64,000 nt of DNA from Anaerolineales bacterium (GTDB taxonomy: Bacteria > Chloroflexota > Anaerolineae > Anaerolineales > Villigracilaceae): NCBI GenBank assembly GCA_025056175.1, contig JANWWK010000056.1, positions 1 to 64,000 of the forward strand. The letters are read 5' to 3'. Position 1 is the first letter of the stretch. The number at the start of each line of letters is the position of its first letter. The notes below the pieces were generated by a model. That model did no database searches. It was given only the letters and a program-made list of their open reading frames with translations, and was not told the origin of the DNA. Shown here one piece after another: positions 55,263 to 64,000 of the stretch. The position numbers and the translations under genes were made by a program.

Positions 55263-56375
55263 CTACCCCACCACGCGGATTTCGCGCGGCAGGTCGCTGA
55301 GCGATTCGGAACCAGTTTCGGTGATGACCAGGTTATCTTCGATGCGCACGCCGCCTTCGCCAGGCAGGTAGACGCCCGGTTCGACGGTGTAACACATGCC
55401 CGGTTCGAGCAGTTTTGGGTTATCGCCACGCATGTAAGGTTCTTCGTGGCCTTCCATCCCGATTCCATGCCCGGTGCGGTGCGTGAAGTACGCGCCGTAA
55501 CCGGATTTTTCGATGACTTCGCGAGCGGCTTTGTCCACGACGGCACAGGGTAGGCCAGGTTTGCCAGCGGCGCGCCCGGCGGCGTTGGCTTCCTGCACAA
55601 TTGCGTGAATCTGCTTCAGTTTGGGGTCTATCTCACCGACGGCGAAGGTGCGCGTCAGGTCAGAGATGTAGCCTTCGTATGCTGCGCCCCAGTCAAACAG
55701 GAGCAAATCCCCGGCCTGGATAGCGCGTTCCGAAGGCGAAGCGTGCGGATTGGCGCTGTTCGGCCCGGCGCATACGATGGGTGAGAAGGGCATTTCGGGC
55801 TGGGAACCGTGCCGCAGGAGTTGAATGACCAGTTCGTTGGCCAGTTCCTGCTCGGTCATCCCGATTTTGACGAGAGGGAGAGTGGCTTCGAGCGCGTCTT
55901 GAGCGATTTTGACGGCCCGGCGCATTTTTGCGATTTCGTCCGCATCTTTGCGGATTCGCAAGTCGGTCAACGCGGCTTCTGCCGAAACGATGTGCGCGCC
56001 GGGCGCGCCGTATTCCAGCAGACGCAATTCCAGCACACGCAGGGCGCGTGGTTCGACCCCAATGGTGCGTCCGAACAAATCCAGGCTGTGCAGGGCTTTA
56101 CGGAAGACCTGCGGCCAGGTTTCGGGGGTTTCGCCATACGGAAAGACGTGAACGGGGTAGGGCAGCGCGTTCACTTTCGGCAGTTCCAGTTCTGGCAGAA
56201 TGAAGGCCGGTTCTTTGCCGGGCGCCACGACCAGAACCACCGGACGCTCCATCAAATGAAAATGGAGGCCGGTCAGGTAGGTGAGGGTTGGGCTGGGGTT
56301 GAGGGCCGCGGCGTCCAGGTCATTGGCGGACAGCAGGTCGGCCAGGCGGGCAAGGCGTTGTGGATGGAGGCTCAT
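55263..56375 (-). CDS. Xaa-Pro peptidase (M24 family)
   Basis: DLLLFDWGAAYEGYISDLTRTFAVG, HRTGHGIGMEGHEEPYM, VEPGVYLPGEGGVRIED. Confidence 0.94.
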   Translation of the reverse strand: MSLHPQRLARLADLLSANDLDAAALNPSPTLTYLTGLHFHLMERPVVLVVAPGKEPAFILPELELPKVNALPYPVHVFPYGETPETWPQVFRKALHSLDLFGRTIGVEPRALRVLELRLLEYGAPGAHIVSAEAALTDLRIRKDADEIAKMRRAVKIAQDALEATLPLVKIGMTEQELANELVIQLLRHGSQPEMPFSPIVCAGPNSANPHASPSERAIQAGDLLLFDWGAAYEGYISDLTRTFAVGEIDPKLKQIHAIVQEANAAGRAAGKPGLPCAVVDKAAREVIEKSGYGAYFTHRTGHGIGMEGHEEPYMRGDNPKLLEPGMCYTVEPGVYLPGEGGVRIEDNLVITETGSESLSDLPREIRVVG

Positions 56376-56397
56376 GGTAAGTCCGGTGTTTCAGGGG

Positions 56398-57204
56398 TTA
56401 GCGATGGTACTTCTGGGTAAAGCCGATTTTCATTATCCAATCAACCAGCCAGGGCAGACGGTCATCGGCCCACAGGACGGGGCGAATCCACCAGGGGAGG
56501 ATGAGACGGCGGCGCGGGCGTTTGGCGACTTCGACCACTTGCCTGGCAACGTATTCGGAAGACATCGTCACCCAGGAGGGTTTTTGAAACAGGGCGTTCT
56601 CTTTCTGTCCGGTGTGCAGGCCAAATTCGGTGGCTGCCGGGCCGGGGTAAATGCCGCTGACGTGGATTCCGTACACGGAGACTTCGCGCCGCAACGAATC
56701 GGTAAACCCCCGCACGCCAAATTTGGTTGCTGAATAGATGGAATACATTGGTATTCCAATCCAGCCTGCGACGGAAGACATGTTGATAATGTGGCCGGAG
56801 CGTTGGGCAATCATGAAGGGCAACACGGCGCGGGTGACTTCAATGAGGCCGGTCAGGTTAACGGCAATTTGGGTTTCGATGTCACGTTCGGGGGTCAGGT
56901 TTTCGAGCCAGTCGAGCCGTCCGAACCCGGCATTGTTGAAGAGGATGTCCACGCGCCCATAGTTTTCCAGCACACTCTTGACCATGTTTTCGATGTCGGC
57001 GCGGTTGGTCACATCCACCGGTGTGGCCATCGCTTCGCCGCCCTGGGCATGGATGCGCGCGACTTCAGCCTGCATGCGCTCGATGCGGCGGGCGGCCAGC
57101 ACCACCGAAGCGCCTTCCATCGCAAACAACCTGGCAGCATCTTCTCCAAAGCCTGACGATGCGCCGGTAATGAGAACGACTTTTCCTTTGAGTTCAATTG
57201 CCAT
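56398..57204 (-). CDS. Short-chain dehydrogenase/reductase
   Basis: VVLITGASSGFGEDAARLFA, NNAGFG, YSATKFGVRGFTDSLRRE. Confidence 0.93.
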   Translation of the reverse strand: MAIELKGKVVLITGASSGFGEDAARLFAMEGASVVLAARRIERMQAEVARIHAQGGEAMATPVDVTNRADIENMVKSVLENYGRVDILFNNAGFGRLDWLENLTPERDIETQIAVNLTGLIEVTRAVLPFMIAQRSGHIINMSSVAGWIGIPMYSIYSATKFGVRGFTDSLRREVSVYGIHVSGIYPGPAATEFGLHTGQKENALFQKPSWVTMSSEYVARQVVEVAKRPRRRLILPWWIRPVLWADDRLPWLVDWIMKIGFTQKYHR

Positions 57205-57283
57205 AGTTGCTCCGGCAAGATGAGATGTTTCTAATTTTACATGATGTTTCGCATATTCCCTCAGATTCCGCCCAGAGATGTGG

Positions 57284-57314
57284 CAAAAAAAAGCCCGTGA
57301 AGCGCTTCACGGGC
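57284..57314 (-). terminator. Intrinsic terminator downstream of the pilin gene
   Basis: Perfect 22-bp palindrome GCCCGTGAAGCGCTTCACGGGC followed by T8 on the minus strand. Confidence 0.9.
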
Positions 57315-57324
57315 AAATCGTTTC

Positions 57325-57471
57325 TTACAAACTGGCGTTGACGGAACTGAACAGATTTCTCACGAGCGGGCCCATAGCGGTCAACGCAATAACAACGACA
57401 ACTGCAACCAAAACGAGAATCATGCCGTATTCCGCCATCCCCTGGCCTCGTTCTCTGAGAAAGAACAACAT
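57325..57471 (-). CDS. Flp/Fap-type pilin (48 aa), absent from the ORF track
   Basis: MLFFLRERGQGMAEYGMILVLVAVVVVIALTAMGPLVRNLFSSVNASL; G-QGMAEY fits the Flp prepilin G/XXXXEY site; AAGGAGG upstream; strong terminator. Confidence 0.9.
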   Translation of the reverse strand: MLFFLRERGQGMAEYGMILVLVAVVVVIALTAMGPLVRNLFSSVNASL

Positions 57472-57636
57472 GGGTTTCACCTCCTTTCCGGGAAAATTGG
57501 ATGCCCCACAACTGGCCTCAATTCATTATATAACACCGCCGAAGGAACGCAAATCGTGTAATCTACCACGTGTGGATTTTCGCACGTTTGATGAGCGTTT
57601 CTTGCAAATTGATACTTGAAATTGCGCAAAAACTTG

Positions 57637-57906
57637 CTACAGTTGCGATTGATAACGATTGTTTTTGAGCGAATATCTCTCTGCAAATGCGCGCGCCGGG
57701 TGCGACAGGTTTTGCGTTGAGTGAAACCAGGGCCAATGTTTCTTTCCAATCAGCCCTTCTCGCCCTGCTGCACGGGGTTTTCTCCAGGCGTTTTTGGCAA
57801 TCAAGGCTTGCATCAAGGCCTGCTCAGGCGCACTTCCAAAGGCAGAACAATGTTCTAAATCAGGGATACCGGCAAGATAGCCGCCATCCTCGTCGCTATA
57901 AAACAT
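57637..57906 (-). CDS. HicB-like solitary protein, C-terminus degenerate or unrecognised
   Basis: MFYSDEDGGYLAGIPDLEHCSAFGSAPEQALMQALIAKNAW matches the HicB antitoxin core; no HicA seen. Confidence 0.6.
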   Translation of the reverse strand: MFYSDEDGGYLAGIPDLEHCSAFGSAPEQALMQALIAKNAWRKPRAAGREGLIGKKHWPWFHSTQNLSHPARAFAERYSLKNNRYQSQL

Positions 57907-57998
57907 ATTTTTGAACCGGAAAGAACTTTATCAAGAATTTTCTTGAACGTCGTCATCGAAGATATGATACAGCCAATCTTGACACCGGAGTTTTCGTT

Positions 57999-58943
57999 AT
58001 GACAACCCTCTCCATCGGAAAGCTACGCGGCTTGCAAACCTGTGCTTCCCCGCGCGGCACGTTCACCTTCCTCGCCCTCGACCATCGCCAGAACCTGCGC
58101 AAGGCCAATCCGCGCTTCCAGGACGATGCCGAACTCAGCCGCTTCAAACTGGAAGTGACCACCGAACTCGCGTCCCACGCCACCGCCGTCCTGCTCGACC
58201 CGGAAGTCTCCGCCGCGCAGGCCATCGCCGCCGGCGCGCTGCCCGGCGACCGGGGGCTGGTGGTCGCCCTCGAATCGACCGGCTACACCGGCGAGCCAAC
58301 CGCCCGCCGCGCCCAAATCATCTTCGGCTGGAGCGTAGAAAAGGCCAAACGCATGGGCGCGCAAATGGTGAAACTGCTCGTCTACTACCACCCCGATTCG
58401 CCCGCCGCCACCGAAATCGAAAACTTCACCGCCAGCGTAGCCGTCGAATGCCAGAAGCACGACCTGTCCCTGATGCTTGAACCGCTCTCCTACCCGCTCG
58501 AAGGCGACAAACTCTCCGCCGCGGAGAAACGCCGCGTGGTGGTCGAAACCGCCCGCCGCCTGACCGCGCTCCCCGGCGTGGATTTGCTGAAGGCCGAATT
58601 TCCCCTCGCCGCCGACTCGCCGGAATCCGAGTGGGCTGCCGCCTGCGCCGACCTGAACGCCGCCAGCCGCGTTCCGTGGATTGTCCTCTCCGCCGCCGTT
58701 TCTTTCGACCGGTATCTGAAACAGGTCATCGCTGCCTGCCAGTCCGGGGCGAGCGGCATTGCCGTTGGCCGCGCCGTATGGCAGGAAGCCGTTCCCCTGG
58801 AAGGCCAGGCGCGTCTCGACTTTCTGCGCAGCGCAGCCCGTGAGCGTCTCCAACGGCTGAATGCCCTCTGCGCAGCGCTGGCGCGCCCCTGGAGTGAATT
58901 CTTCACCGCCAAGGCACCGTTCGATTGGTACAAGACGTATTAA
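57999..58943 (+). CDS. Class I aldolase of the LacD (tagatose-1,6-bisphosphate/related) family
   Basis: FTFLALDHRQNLRK, GWSVEKAKRMGAQMVKLLVYYHPD, MLEPLSYPLEG, DLLKAEFP, VPWIVLSAAVSFDRY, GASGIAVGRAVWQEA. Confidence 0.85.
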   Translation: MTTLSIGKLRGLQTCASPRGTFTFLALDHRQNLRKANPRFQDDAELSRFKLEVTTELASHATAVLLDPEVSAAQAIAAGALPGDRGLVVALESTGYTGEPTARRAQIIFGWSVEKAKRMGAQMVKLLVYYHPDSPAATEIENFTASVAVECQKHDLSLMLEPLSYPLEGDKLSAAEKRRVVVETARRLTALPGVDLLKAEFPLAADSPESEWAAACADLNAASRVPWIVLSAAVSFDRYLKQVIAACQSGASGIAVGRAVWQEAVPLEGQARLDFLRSAARERLQRLNALCAALARPWSEFFTAKAPFDWYKTY

Positions 58944-59053
58944 TGCTTTATGTTCTTACCTGCCCATGTTTTGAGCGATGCAACGCAAAAATTGTAACCA
59001 GCCTGTCTCACCCCACCAGGCAGAGAGTCAGGGTCAGGAAAATGAGCGGCGCA

Positions 59054-60628
59054 TCAATCCTTCAGGCCGAATTTTTTCGCAATCTCAAGCGTCTCTGGTG
59101 AAAATGCGCTTTCGGCACGTTTGAAAACAGCGGCAACCATATCACGCGAGAGTGTGTTACGGGCATACTCAGTCAGCGCATCGAGAATGCTCCCATAGAC
59201 GTTTGGTTCAGGTGAGCGTTTTACTTTGATTGTGCCGTGTTTGAAGGAAAGCAAAGCGTTTTCCTGGCTTGCAGACGCTTGAAACAGGCTCTCAAAAGCA
59301 CTCGCGACTGTGTTTCCACCCATTTCGGTCAACGCCACATACAGCGCATAGACTATGTGGCTGAAATAATCCAGCAGTATCTTGTGTTCCTGAGAGTCAA
59401 ACATCAGCGTGCCATGCGAAATCAGCAATCGCTCCCGTAAGCCCGCACTTGAAGCATTGGGCGACCGTGACTGTAACTCACAGACAATATCCGCTCCGGT
59501 ATATTCCCGCAAGTCATTGAAATTGGCCTGTCCGCGCAGCCAGCCTTCAATCTCTACACCATCCTCGCGGTATTCAGCAAGATACTTTTCGATACGCCCG
59601 CGTCGTGCGTTGTGCAGTTCGGTCAACAGCGCATGTTCGTCCTGACTGGAAAGCCCCAGCGTGTCTCCCAGGGACATCCCTGCCACGCTGGTTTTTGCTT
59701 CGCGCAATAGCCGCAAAAGATTTTGGTTCGCAAACACCACCTTATCAGCAGAGTCGATGAAAATCATCACCTTTTGCGCTTCCAACGGCACATTTTCTTC
59801 CTGAACAAACGATTGATTGGGACTGCCTTTACCGGAGAGCAACCGTTGATTGAGCAACATGCCATGAGCAATCAAAACATAAGCGAACAGATTGCTCATA
59901 TCCACCAGCGCGGTCAGCCAGGTCAGATGTCCATCAGGGGTATAGAGACCGTTGGCGTCAGAGTAAATAAATAAAATGTCGGAAAGAGAAAGCGTCGCCA
60001 GGCCAGCGGCAAGCACCTTCCAGGGGGTAGAAAATCGCCCTCCGGCCAACGAAAGCGCCAGCATCAGCGCGGCAAACAACACCATCAAATCAGCAATCGG
60101 ATAGAACAGATTCAACAACAACACCAGCAGGCTTTCGGCCCCCTGCAGCAGGACAGGCACAATAACCAGCACAAAAACGGCCAACAAAATCAACAAGAAC
60201 GCTGCCAGCAAAACACGGCTTCGTCTCGCATTCCACTCAATGCGGAATGCGCGATAACGCATGGCAGCAGAGGCAATGATCATCACGTAGCCCGGGACCC
60301 AAAACGCATCAGCAACCGAAGGATAGGGCGTTTCCCGCAAGGTGTAAGATAAAAACGCCCACAACAATTCGGCCATTGTCCATAATCCAATGCCAACACT
60401 GAAAAGCGTCCATTCTCTGCGTCCGGGGTCGTTTTCTGCAAGCAACATCCACCCTGAAATTGCCAGCCACGTTGCCAGGAGCGCAAACCCTGAAGTCAGC
60501 AGGTTCGTTTCAGTCTCAACCGGGTTGGGTTCGCCAATGTGCAGAAGATAGACGGTGGTCATGCCCCCCACCAGCAAAATGCTCACGGCCTCGAACAACG
60601 CCACCGGCCAGTTCTGCTTCCAGTTCAT
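59054..60628 (-). CDS. Multi-TM sensor-like protein with PAS-like and uncharacterised C-terminal domains
   Basis: About eight TM segments, then QKVMIFIDSADKVVFANQNLLRLL (PAS-like) and a soluble C-terminal region lacking histidine kinase motifs. Confidence 0.6.
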   Translation of the reverse strand: MNWKQNWPVALFEAVSILLVGGMTTVYLLHIGEPNPVETETNLLTSGFALLATWLAISGWMLLAENDPGRREWTLFSVGIGLWTMAELLWAFLSYTLRETPYPSVADAFWVPGYVMIIASAAMRYRAFRIEWNARRSRVLLAAFLLILLAVFVLVIVPVLLQGAESLLVLLLNLFYPIADLMVLFAALMLALSLAGGRFSTPWKVLAAGLATLSLSDILFIYSDANGLYTPDGHLTWLTALVDMSNLFAYVLIAHGMLLNQRLLSGKGSPNQSFVQEENVPLEAQKVMIFIDSADKVVFANQNLLRLLREAKTSVAGMSLGDTLGLSSQDEHALLTELHNARRGRIEKYLAEYREDGVEIEGWLRGQANFNDLREYTGADIVCELQSRSPNASSAGLRERLLISHGTLMFDSQEHKILLDYFSHIVYALYVALTEMGGNTVASAFESLFQASASQENALLSFKHGTIKVKRSPEPNVYGSILDALTEYARNTLSRDMVAAVFKRAESAFSPETLEIAKKFGLKD

Positions 60629-60635
60629 TCTGGCC

Positions 60636-60953
60636 TCATTCGCTTTCTGAATGCCCTTTCAGCCTGGCTTTCACGCTGGCAACTTTATCGGCCATGCGTT
60701 GGGGCTTATCGGTGCGCGTGCCGAGCTTGATGACCGTGTACAGGCGCGGCGCACCTTTGGCATGCAGGGTTTCATGGCATTGACGGATGACGCCAAAAAC
60801 GGTCTCCCATTCCCCCTCCACGTTCGTCCCGTTGGCGTGAAGTTCGTAATTTAGCCCCGATTGTGCCAGGATGCGCTCGCACTCGGCCACGTATTCCGAA
60901 AGGGATACTCCAACCCCGATAGGAACAATCGAAAATTCAACGATGACATTCAT
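60636..60953 (-). CDS. MTH1187/UPF0045 thiamine-binding family protein
   Basis: VIVEFSIVPIGVGVSLSEYVAECERILAQSGLNYELHANGTNVEGEWETVFGVI. Confidence 0.9.
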   Translation of the reverse strand: MNVIVEFSIVPIGVGVSLSEYVAECERILAQSGLNYELHANGTNVEGEWETVFGVIRQCHETLHAKGAPRLYTVIKLGTRTDKPQRMADKVASVKARLKGHSESE

Positions 60954-60984
60954 AAGATTATTTTACGAAAAAGTAGCGGGTTGG

Positions 60985-62487
60985 TCAATTCGTATTTTGT
61001 TCTATGCGAAGTTGCCGCTCAAGTTCGGCGCGCACCACCTGGGGATTGGCGCGCCCGCCGGCTTTTCGCATCACCTGTCCAAACAGCCAGTTCGATACGG
61101 TCACCTTTCCGGCACGGTAACTTGCCACCTCGTTGGGGTGTTCGGCCAGAGTTTCGGCCACCAGGCTGGAAAGGAAATCAGCATCCGAAACCTGTGTCAG
61201 TCCTTTTTCCGCCACAATCGCCGCTGCCGATTTGCCGCTCTCGAACATTTCGCCCAACACAGTTTTGCCGGTTTGCTGGTTGATTTTGCCCGCGCGCATC
61301 AGTTCCAGCAGGGCAGCCAGTTCTATTGCCGAAACGGGACAGGTCTCGAACCCTTTGCCCGATGCGTTCAGAAGCGACAAGAGTTCGCCCATGACCCAGG
61401 CATAAACCGTCCGAACCCCGCTGGAGCCGGCCTTCAGCGCCGCTTCAAAGTACAGCGCGGCCATGCGCTCCTGCGCCAGTCCCCACGCTTCGGCGCGGCT
61501 CAAGCCGTATTCGTCCACAAACCGGCGATAAATTTGCCAGGGCAATTCAGGCAGGTTCTCCCGCACACGGTTCATCCAGGCCTGGCTGACCACCAGCGGT
61601 GGCAGGTCTGGTTCGGGAAAGTAGCGGTAATCGTGGGCATCTTCCTTGCTGCGCTGGCTGAAGGTTGCCTGGCGGGTTTCATCCCACCCCACCGTCTCCT
61701 GCGCCACCGTGCCGCCTGCTTCCAGAATGGCGATATGACGCTTGATTTCGTAAGCCACTCCGCGCTCGAGGGCGCGAAAACTGTTGAGATTTTTAATTTC
61801 GACCTTGGTTCCCAGCGCACTCTCTCCCATCCGCCGCACCGAGATATTCGGTTCGATACGCATCACACCTTTTTCCAGGTCGCCGCTGTTGACGCCAAGG
61901 TAGCGCACCAGGGCGCGCAACTGCTCGGCATACGCACGCACTTCCTCAGCAGAACGAAAATCCGGCTCGGTGACGATTTCAAGCAGTGGCACGCCCGCCC
62001 GGTTCAAATCTACCAGGCTGTACGCTGTTTGTGAGGATGCGGTTGCTTCGTTCCTCCGCTCCTCTGCTTCCCCATTTGCTTCCACGTGCGTCAATTTGCC
62101 CGTATCTTCTTCCAGGTGCACGCGTCGAATACGAATCACCTTCTCGCCCTGCGCGGTTTCGATGGTTATTTTGCCGTTCAGGGCCAGCGGTTGTTCGTAT
62201 TGAGAAATCTGATACCCTTTGGGAATATCGGGATAGAAATAGTTTTTACGTGCAAAGATACTGACCGGATTAATCGTACACCCCAGCGCAATTGCCACGC
62301 GCAAGGCATATTCAACAGCCTGTGCATTGACCACCGGCAAGGTGCCAGGGTGCCCGGCACAGATGGGGCAGACGGCGGTATTCGGTTCAGCAGAGACCGA
62401 ATCCACCACCGGACAGGCGCAAAACATTTTGGATTGCGTCTGCATTTCGATATGAACTTCCAGGCCGATGACGGGTTCGTAAGTCAT
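60985..62487 (-). CDS. gatB: Asp/Glu-tRNA(Asn/Gln) amidotransferase subunit B
   Basis: EPVIGLEVHIEMQTQSKMFC, CPICAGHPGTLPVVN, KNYFYPDIPKGYQISQYEQPL, RSKEDAHDYRYFPEPDLPPL. Confidence 0.97.
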   Translation of the reverse strand: MTYEPVIGLEVHIEMQTQSKMFCACPVVDSVSAEPNTAVCPICAGHPGTLPVVNAQAVEYALRVAIALGCTINPVSIFARKNYFYPDIPKGYQISQYEQPLALNGKITIETAQGEKVIRIRRVHLEEDTGKLTHVEANGEAEERRNEATASSQTAYSLVDLNRAGVPLLEIVTEPDFRSAEEVRAYAEQLRALVRYLGVNSGDLEKGVMRIEPNISVRRMGESALGTKVEIKNLNSFRALERGVAYEIKRHIAILEAGGTVAQETVGWDETRQATFSQRSKEDAHDYRYFPEPDLPPLVVSQAWMNRVRENLPELPWQIYRRFVDEYGLSRAEAWGLAQERMAALYFEAALKAGSSGVRTVYAWVMGELLSLLNASGKGFETCPVSAIELAALLELMRAGKINQQTGKTVLGEMFESGKSAAAIVAEKGLTQVSDADFLSSLVAETLAEHPNEVASYRAGKVTVSNWLFGQVMRKAGGRANPQVVRAELERQLRIEQNTN

Positions 62488-62544
62488 TGTTTGATTGAGA
62501 GATTGAAGGTTTGGAGCATTGAGAAGGCAAAGCGCAGAAGAAAA

Positions 62545-63312
62545 TTAAAACTTCGGCGACCTTTTTTCCAAAAAGGCCGCTATCCCTTCCCGGTGTTCGG
62601 GGCTTTTAGAGGCAATTTCCTGGATATGTGCTTCGTAATCGAGCATTTCTTCCAGGTTGGGCAGCACAGCGTGGTTGAACAGGCGTTTCGATAACCCAAA
62701 CACCCCAACCGCTCCGGCGGCCAGATGCACGGCGGTTTGGCGTGTTTCGGCCATCAAATTATCGAACGGAACGATGCGATTGACCAGTCCCCATTCGAGC
62801 GCTTTTTCGGCAGAAAGGGGTTGATTGCCGAACGTCAGCTCGGTTGCACGCCCCAAACCAACCAGCGCCGGAAGCAACAAAGAGACGCCCGAATCGGGCG
62901 CCAGGCCAATTCCGTTGAACCCGACCACAAATCTGGCCGAATCTGCCGCAAAGCGCAGGTCACAGGCCAGGGCAATGCCAAGCGAAGCGCCGGCGCAGGT
63001 GCCGTTAATGGCGGCAATCACCGGTCGGGGAAGGTTCCGGATTTGCAAAATGAGCGGGTTATAGGTTTCGAGCAAATGTCGGCGATAGGAAATGGTCTCG
63101 CCGCTGGCTTTCATCTCGGTGATGTCTTGTCCGGCACTGAAGACTTTCCCTGCTCCGGTCAGCACCACCACGCGCGTCTGCGAATCGCGCCCGGCCTGAC
63201 GAAAGGCAGAGAGCAGTTCTTCAATCAACGATAGGTTGAACGCATTCGCTGGCGGGCGTTCGATGGTCAGGGTGAGAATGCCTTCGCGCAGGTCGGTGTT
63301 TAGAAAAGGCAT
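62545..63312 (-). CDS. Enoyl-CoA hydratase/isomerase family protein
   Basis: FSAGQDITEM, RPVIAAINGTCAGASLGIALACDLRFAADSARF. Confidence 0.93.
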   Translation of the reverse strand: MPFLNTDLREGILTLTIERPPANAFNLSLIEELLSAFRQAGRDSQTRVVVLTGAGKVFSAGQDITEMKASGETISYRRHLLETYNPLILQIRNLPRPVIAAINGTCAGASLGIALACDLRFAADSARFVVGFNGIGLAPDSGVSLLLPALVGLGRATELTFGNQPLSAEKALEWGLVNRIVPFDNLMAETRQTAVHLAAGAVGVFGLSKRLFNHAVLPNLEEMLDYEAHIQEIASKSPEHREGIAAFLEKRSPKF

Positions 63313-63345
63313 CGCTACCTCCGCAGGCACAATCAAGCCTGCATA

Positions 63346-63382
63346 TAAAAAATGCGTAATCCGCCGTCAAAACGGATTACGC
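63346..63382 (-). terminator. Intrinsic terminator of the 63405-63776 gene
   Basis: GCGTAATCCG-loop-CGGATTACGC followed by a T6 tract on the minus strand. Confidence 0.88.
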
Positions 63383-63404
63383 ACGGGCAATCATGTTCCC
63401 GGTT

Positions 63405-63776
63405 TCACTCCATCAAGTCCATGTCATCATCCGCCGCATCGTCATCGCGGGCATTGATTTCCAGTTCCATGTCGCTGCGTTCGATGTGCAGCCATAACAA
63501 CAAGACCTGCCCCTCATCGGTTTCGACCGAACGGGCAGCCAAAATGGGAGCTGTGGCCTCCAACCCCATTTCGTCGCGATAATGCAGTTTGATGGATTGA
63601 TTGTTGCGCCAGCGACGGTAACATCGCTCCACCAGGCCTGGCCCGTTGAAGGTCCGCAGGCGGGTGAGCGCAGTATGCGAAAAACGGCGGGTTTCGTTCA
63701 ACCCAAGCGCCCAGCCATCCTGCACGGGTTCGAGCAGGGGGGTGGGACCTTCGATGATGGTAATTCTATCTTCCAT
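63405..63776 (-). CDS. Hypothetical protein (123 aa)
   Basis: ORF with its own terminator; no recognised family. Confidence 0.6.
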   Translation of the reverse strand: MEDRITIIEGPTPLLEPVQDGWALGLNETRRFSHTALTRLRTFNGPGLVERCYRRWRNNQSIKLHYRDEMGLEATAPILAARSVETDEGQVLLLWLHIERSDMELEINARDDDAADDDMDLME

Positions 63777-63866
63777 AAGGCATTTCCTGAATGAATGCCC
63801 AAATCATACCATAACTGCTGCGCGCTTCCAGGTGAAAAAGGTGGGAAAAAGGTAGGAAAAAGATTT

Positions 63867-64000
63867 CTACCCGAACTTGTAAGAAACCCCATACCCACCG
63901 CGCGGCAGTTTCCAGAACACGTTCCTGGGCGGACACATCACCCGGCAAGTACCGCATTCCACACAGGCCTGATAGGCAATCTGCACAGTACCGCCTTCCT
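63867..64000 (-). CDS. fixX: FixX-type ferredoxin-like protein, C-terminal part (runs off the window); absent from the ORF track
   Basis: Reads EGGTVQIAYQACVECGTCRVMCPPRNVFWKLPRGGYGVSYKFG-stop, the typical FixX/ETF-QO ferredoxin C-terminus. Confidence 0.88.
   Translation of the reverse strand, partial: EGGTVQIAYQACVECGTCRVMCPPRNVFWKLPRGGYGVSYKFG

Noticed and set aside
54905-55600. 231-aa ORF as a full-length protein
   Set aside because: First ~140 codons are antisense to the M24 peptidase/repeat region; only the DinB-like part from 55174 is credible.

Overview
This 64 kb bacterial window is gene-dense and mostly high-GC. Gene content and repeat style are consistent with a Chloroflexota/Anaerolineae-like organism (inference only). 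I found no rRNA, tRNA, CRISPR array or transposase. Most genes are ordinary housekeeping or metabolic genes: glycerate kinase, aspA, rpsA, selB, a pseudouridine synthase, udk, folD, gatB, peptidases, an MFS transporter and an ECF sigma/anti-sigma pair. The main second-look regions are: (1) an AT-richer accessory island (~52.35-54.9 kb) with a Dam-type adenine methylase, a small XRE regulator, an unrecognised 111-aa protein and a BrnT/BrnA toxin-antitoxin pair. The methylase and XRE genes are each preceded by the same 19-bp inverted repeat (TTATGCA-N5-YGCATAA), suggesting a controller-protein-style restriction/defence regulon with an unknown effector. (2) A Rieske oxygenase/TetR/MFS/dipeptide-epimerase/M20 cluster (42.8-49.8 kb) with an apparently leaderless 24-aa leader ORF, two hairpins and a 36-bp near-perfect operator palindrome. 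(3) Degenerate heptanucleotide arrays, two of which have a mirrored layout (left half is the reverse complement of the right). (4) A 39-bp (13-codon) repeat expanded in frame inside glycerate kinase. (5) Short genes absent from the ORF track: a 48-aa Flp pilin and a partial FixX-type ferredoxin at the right edge.
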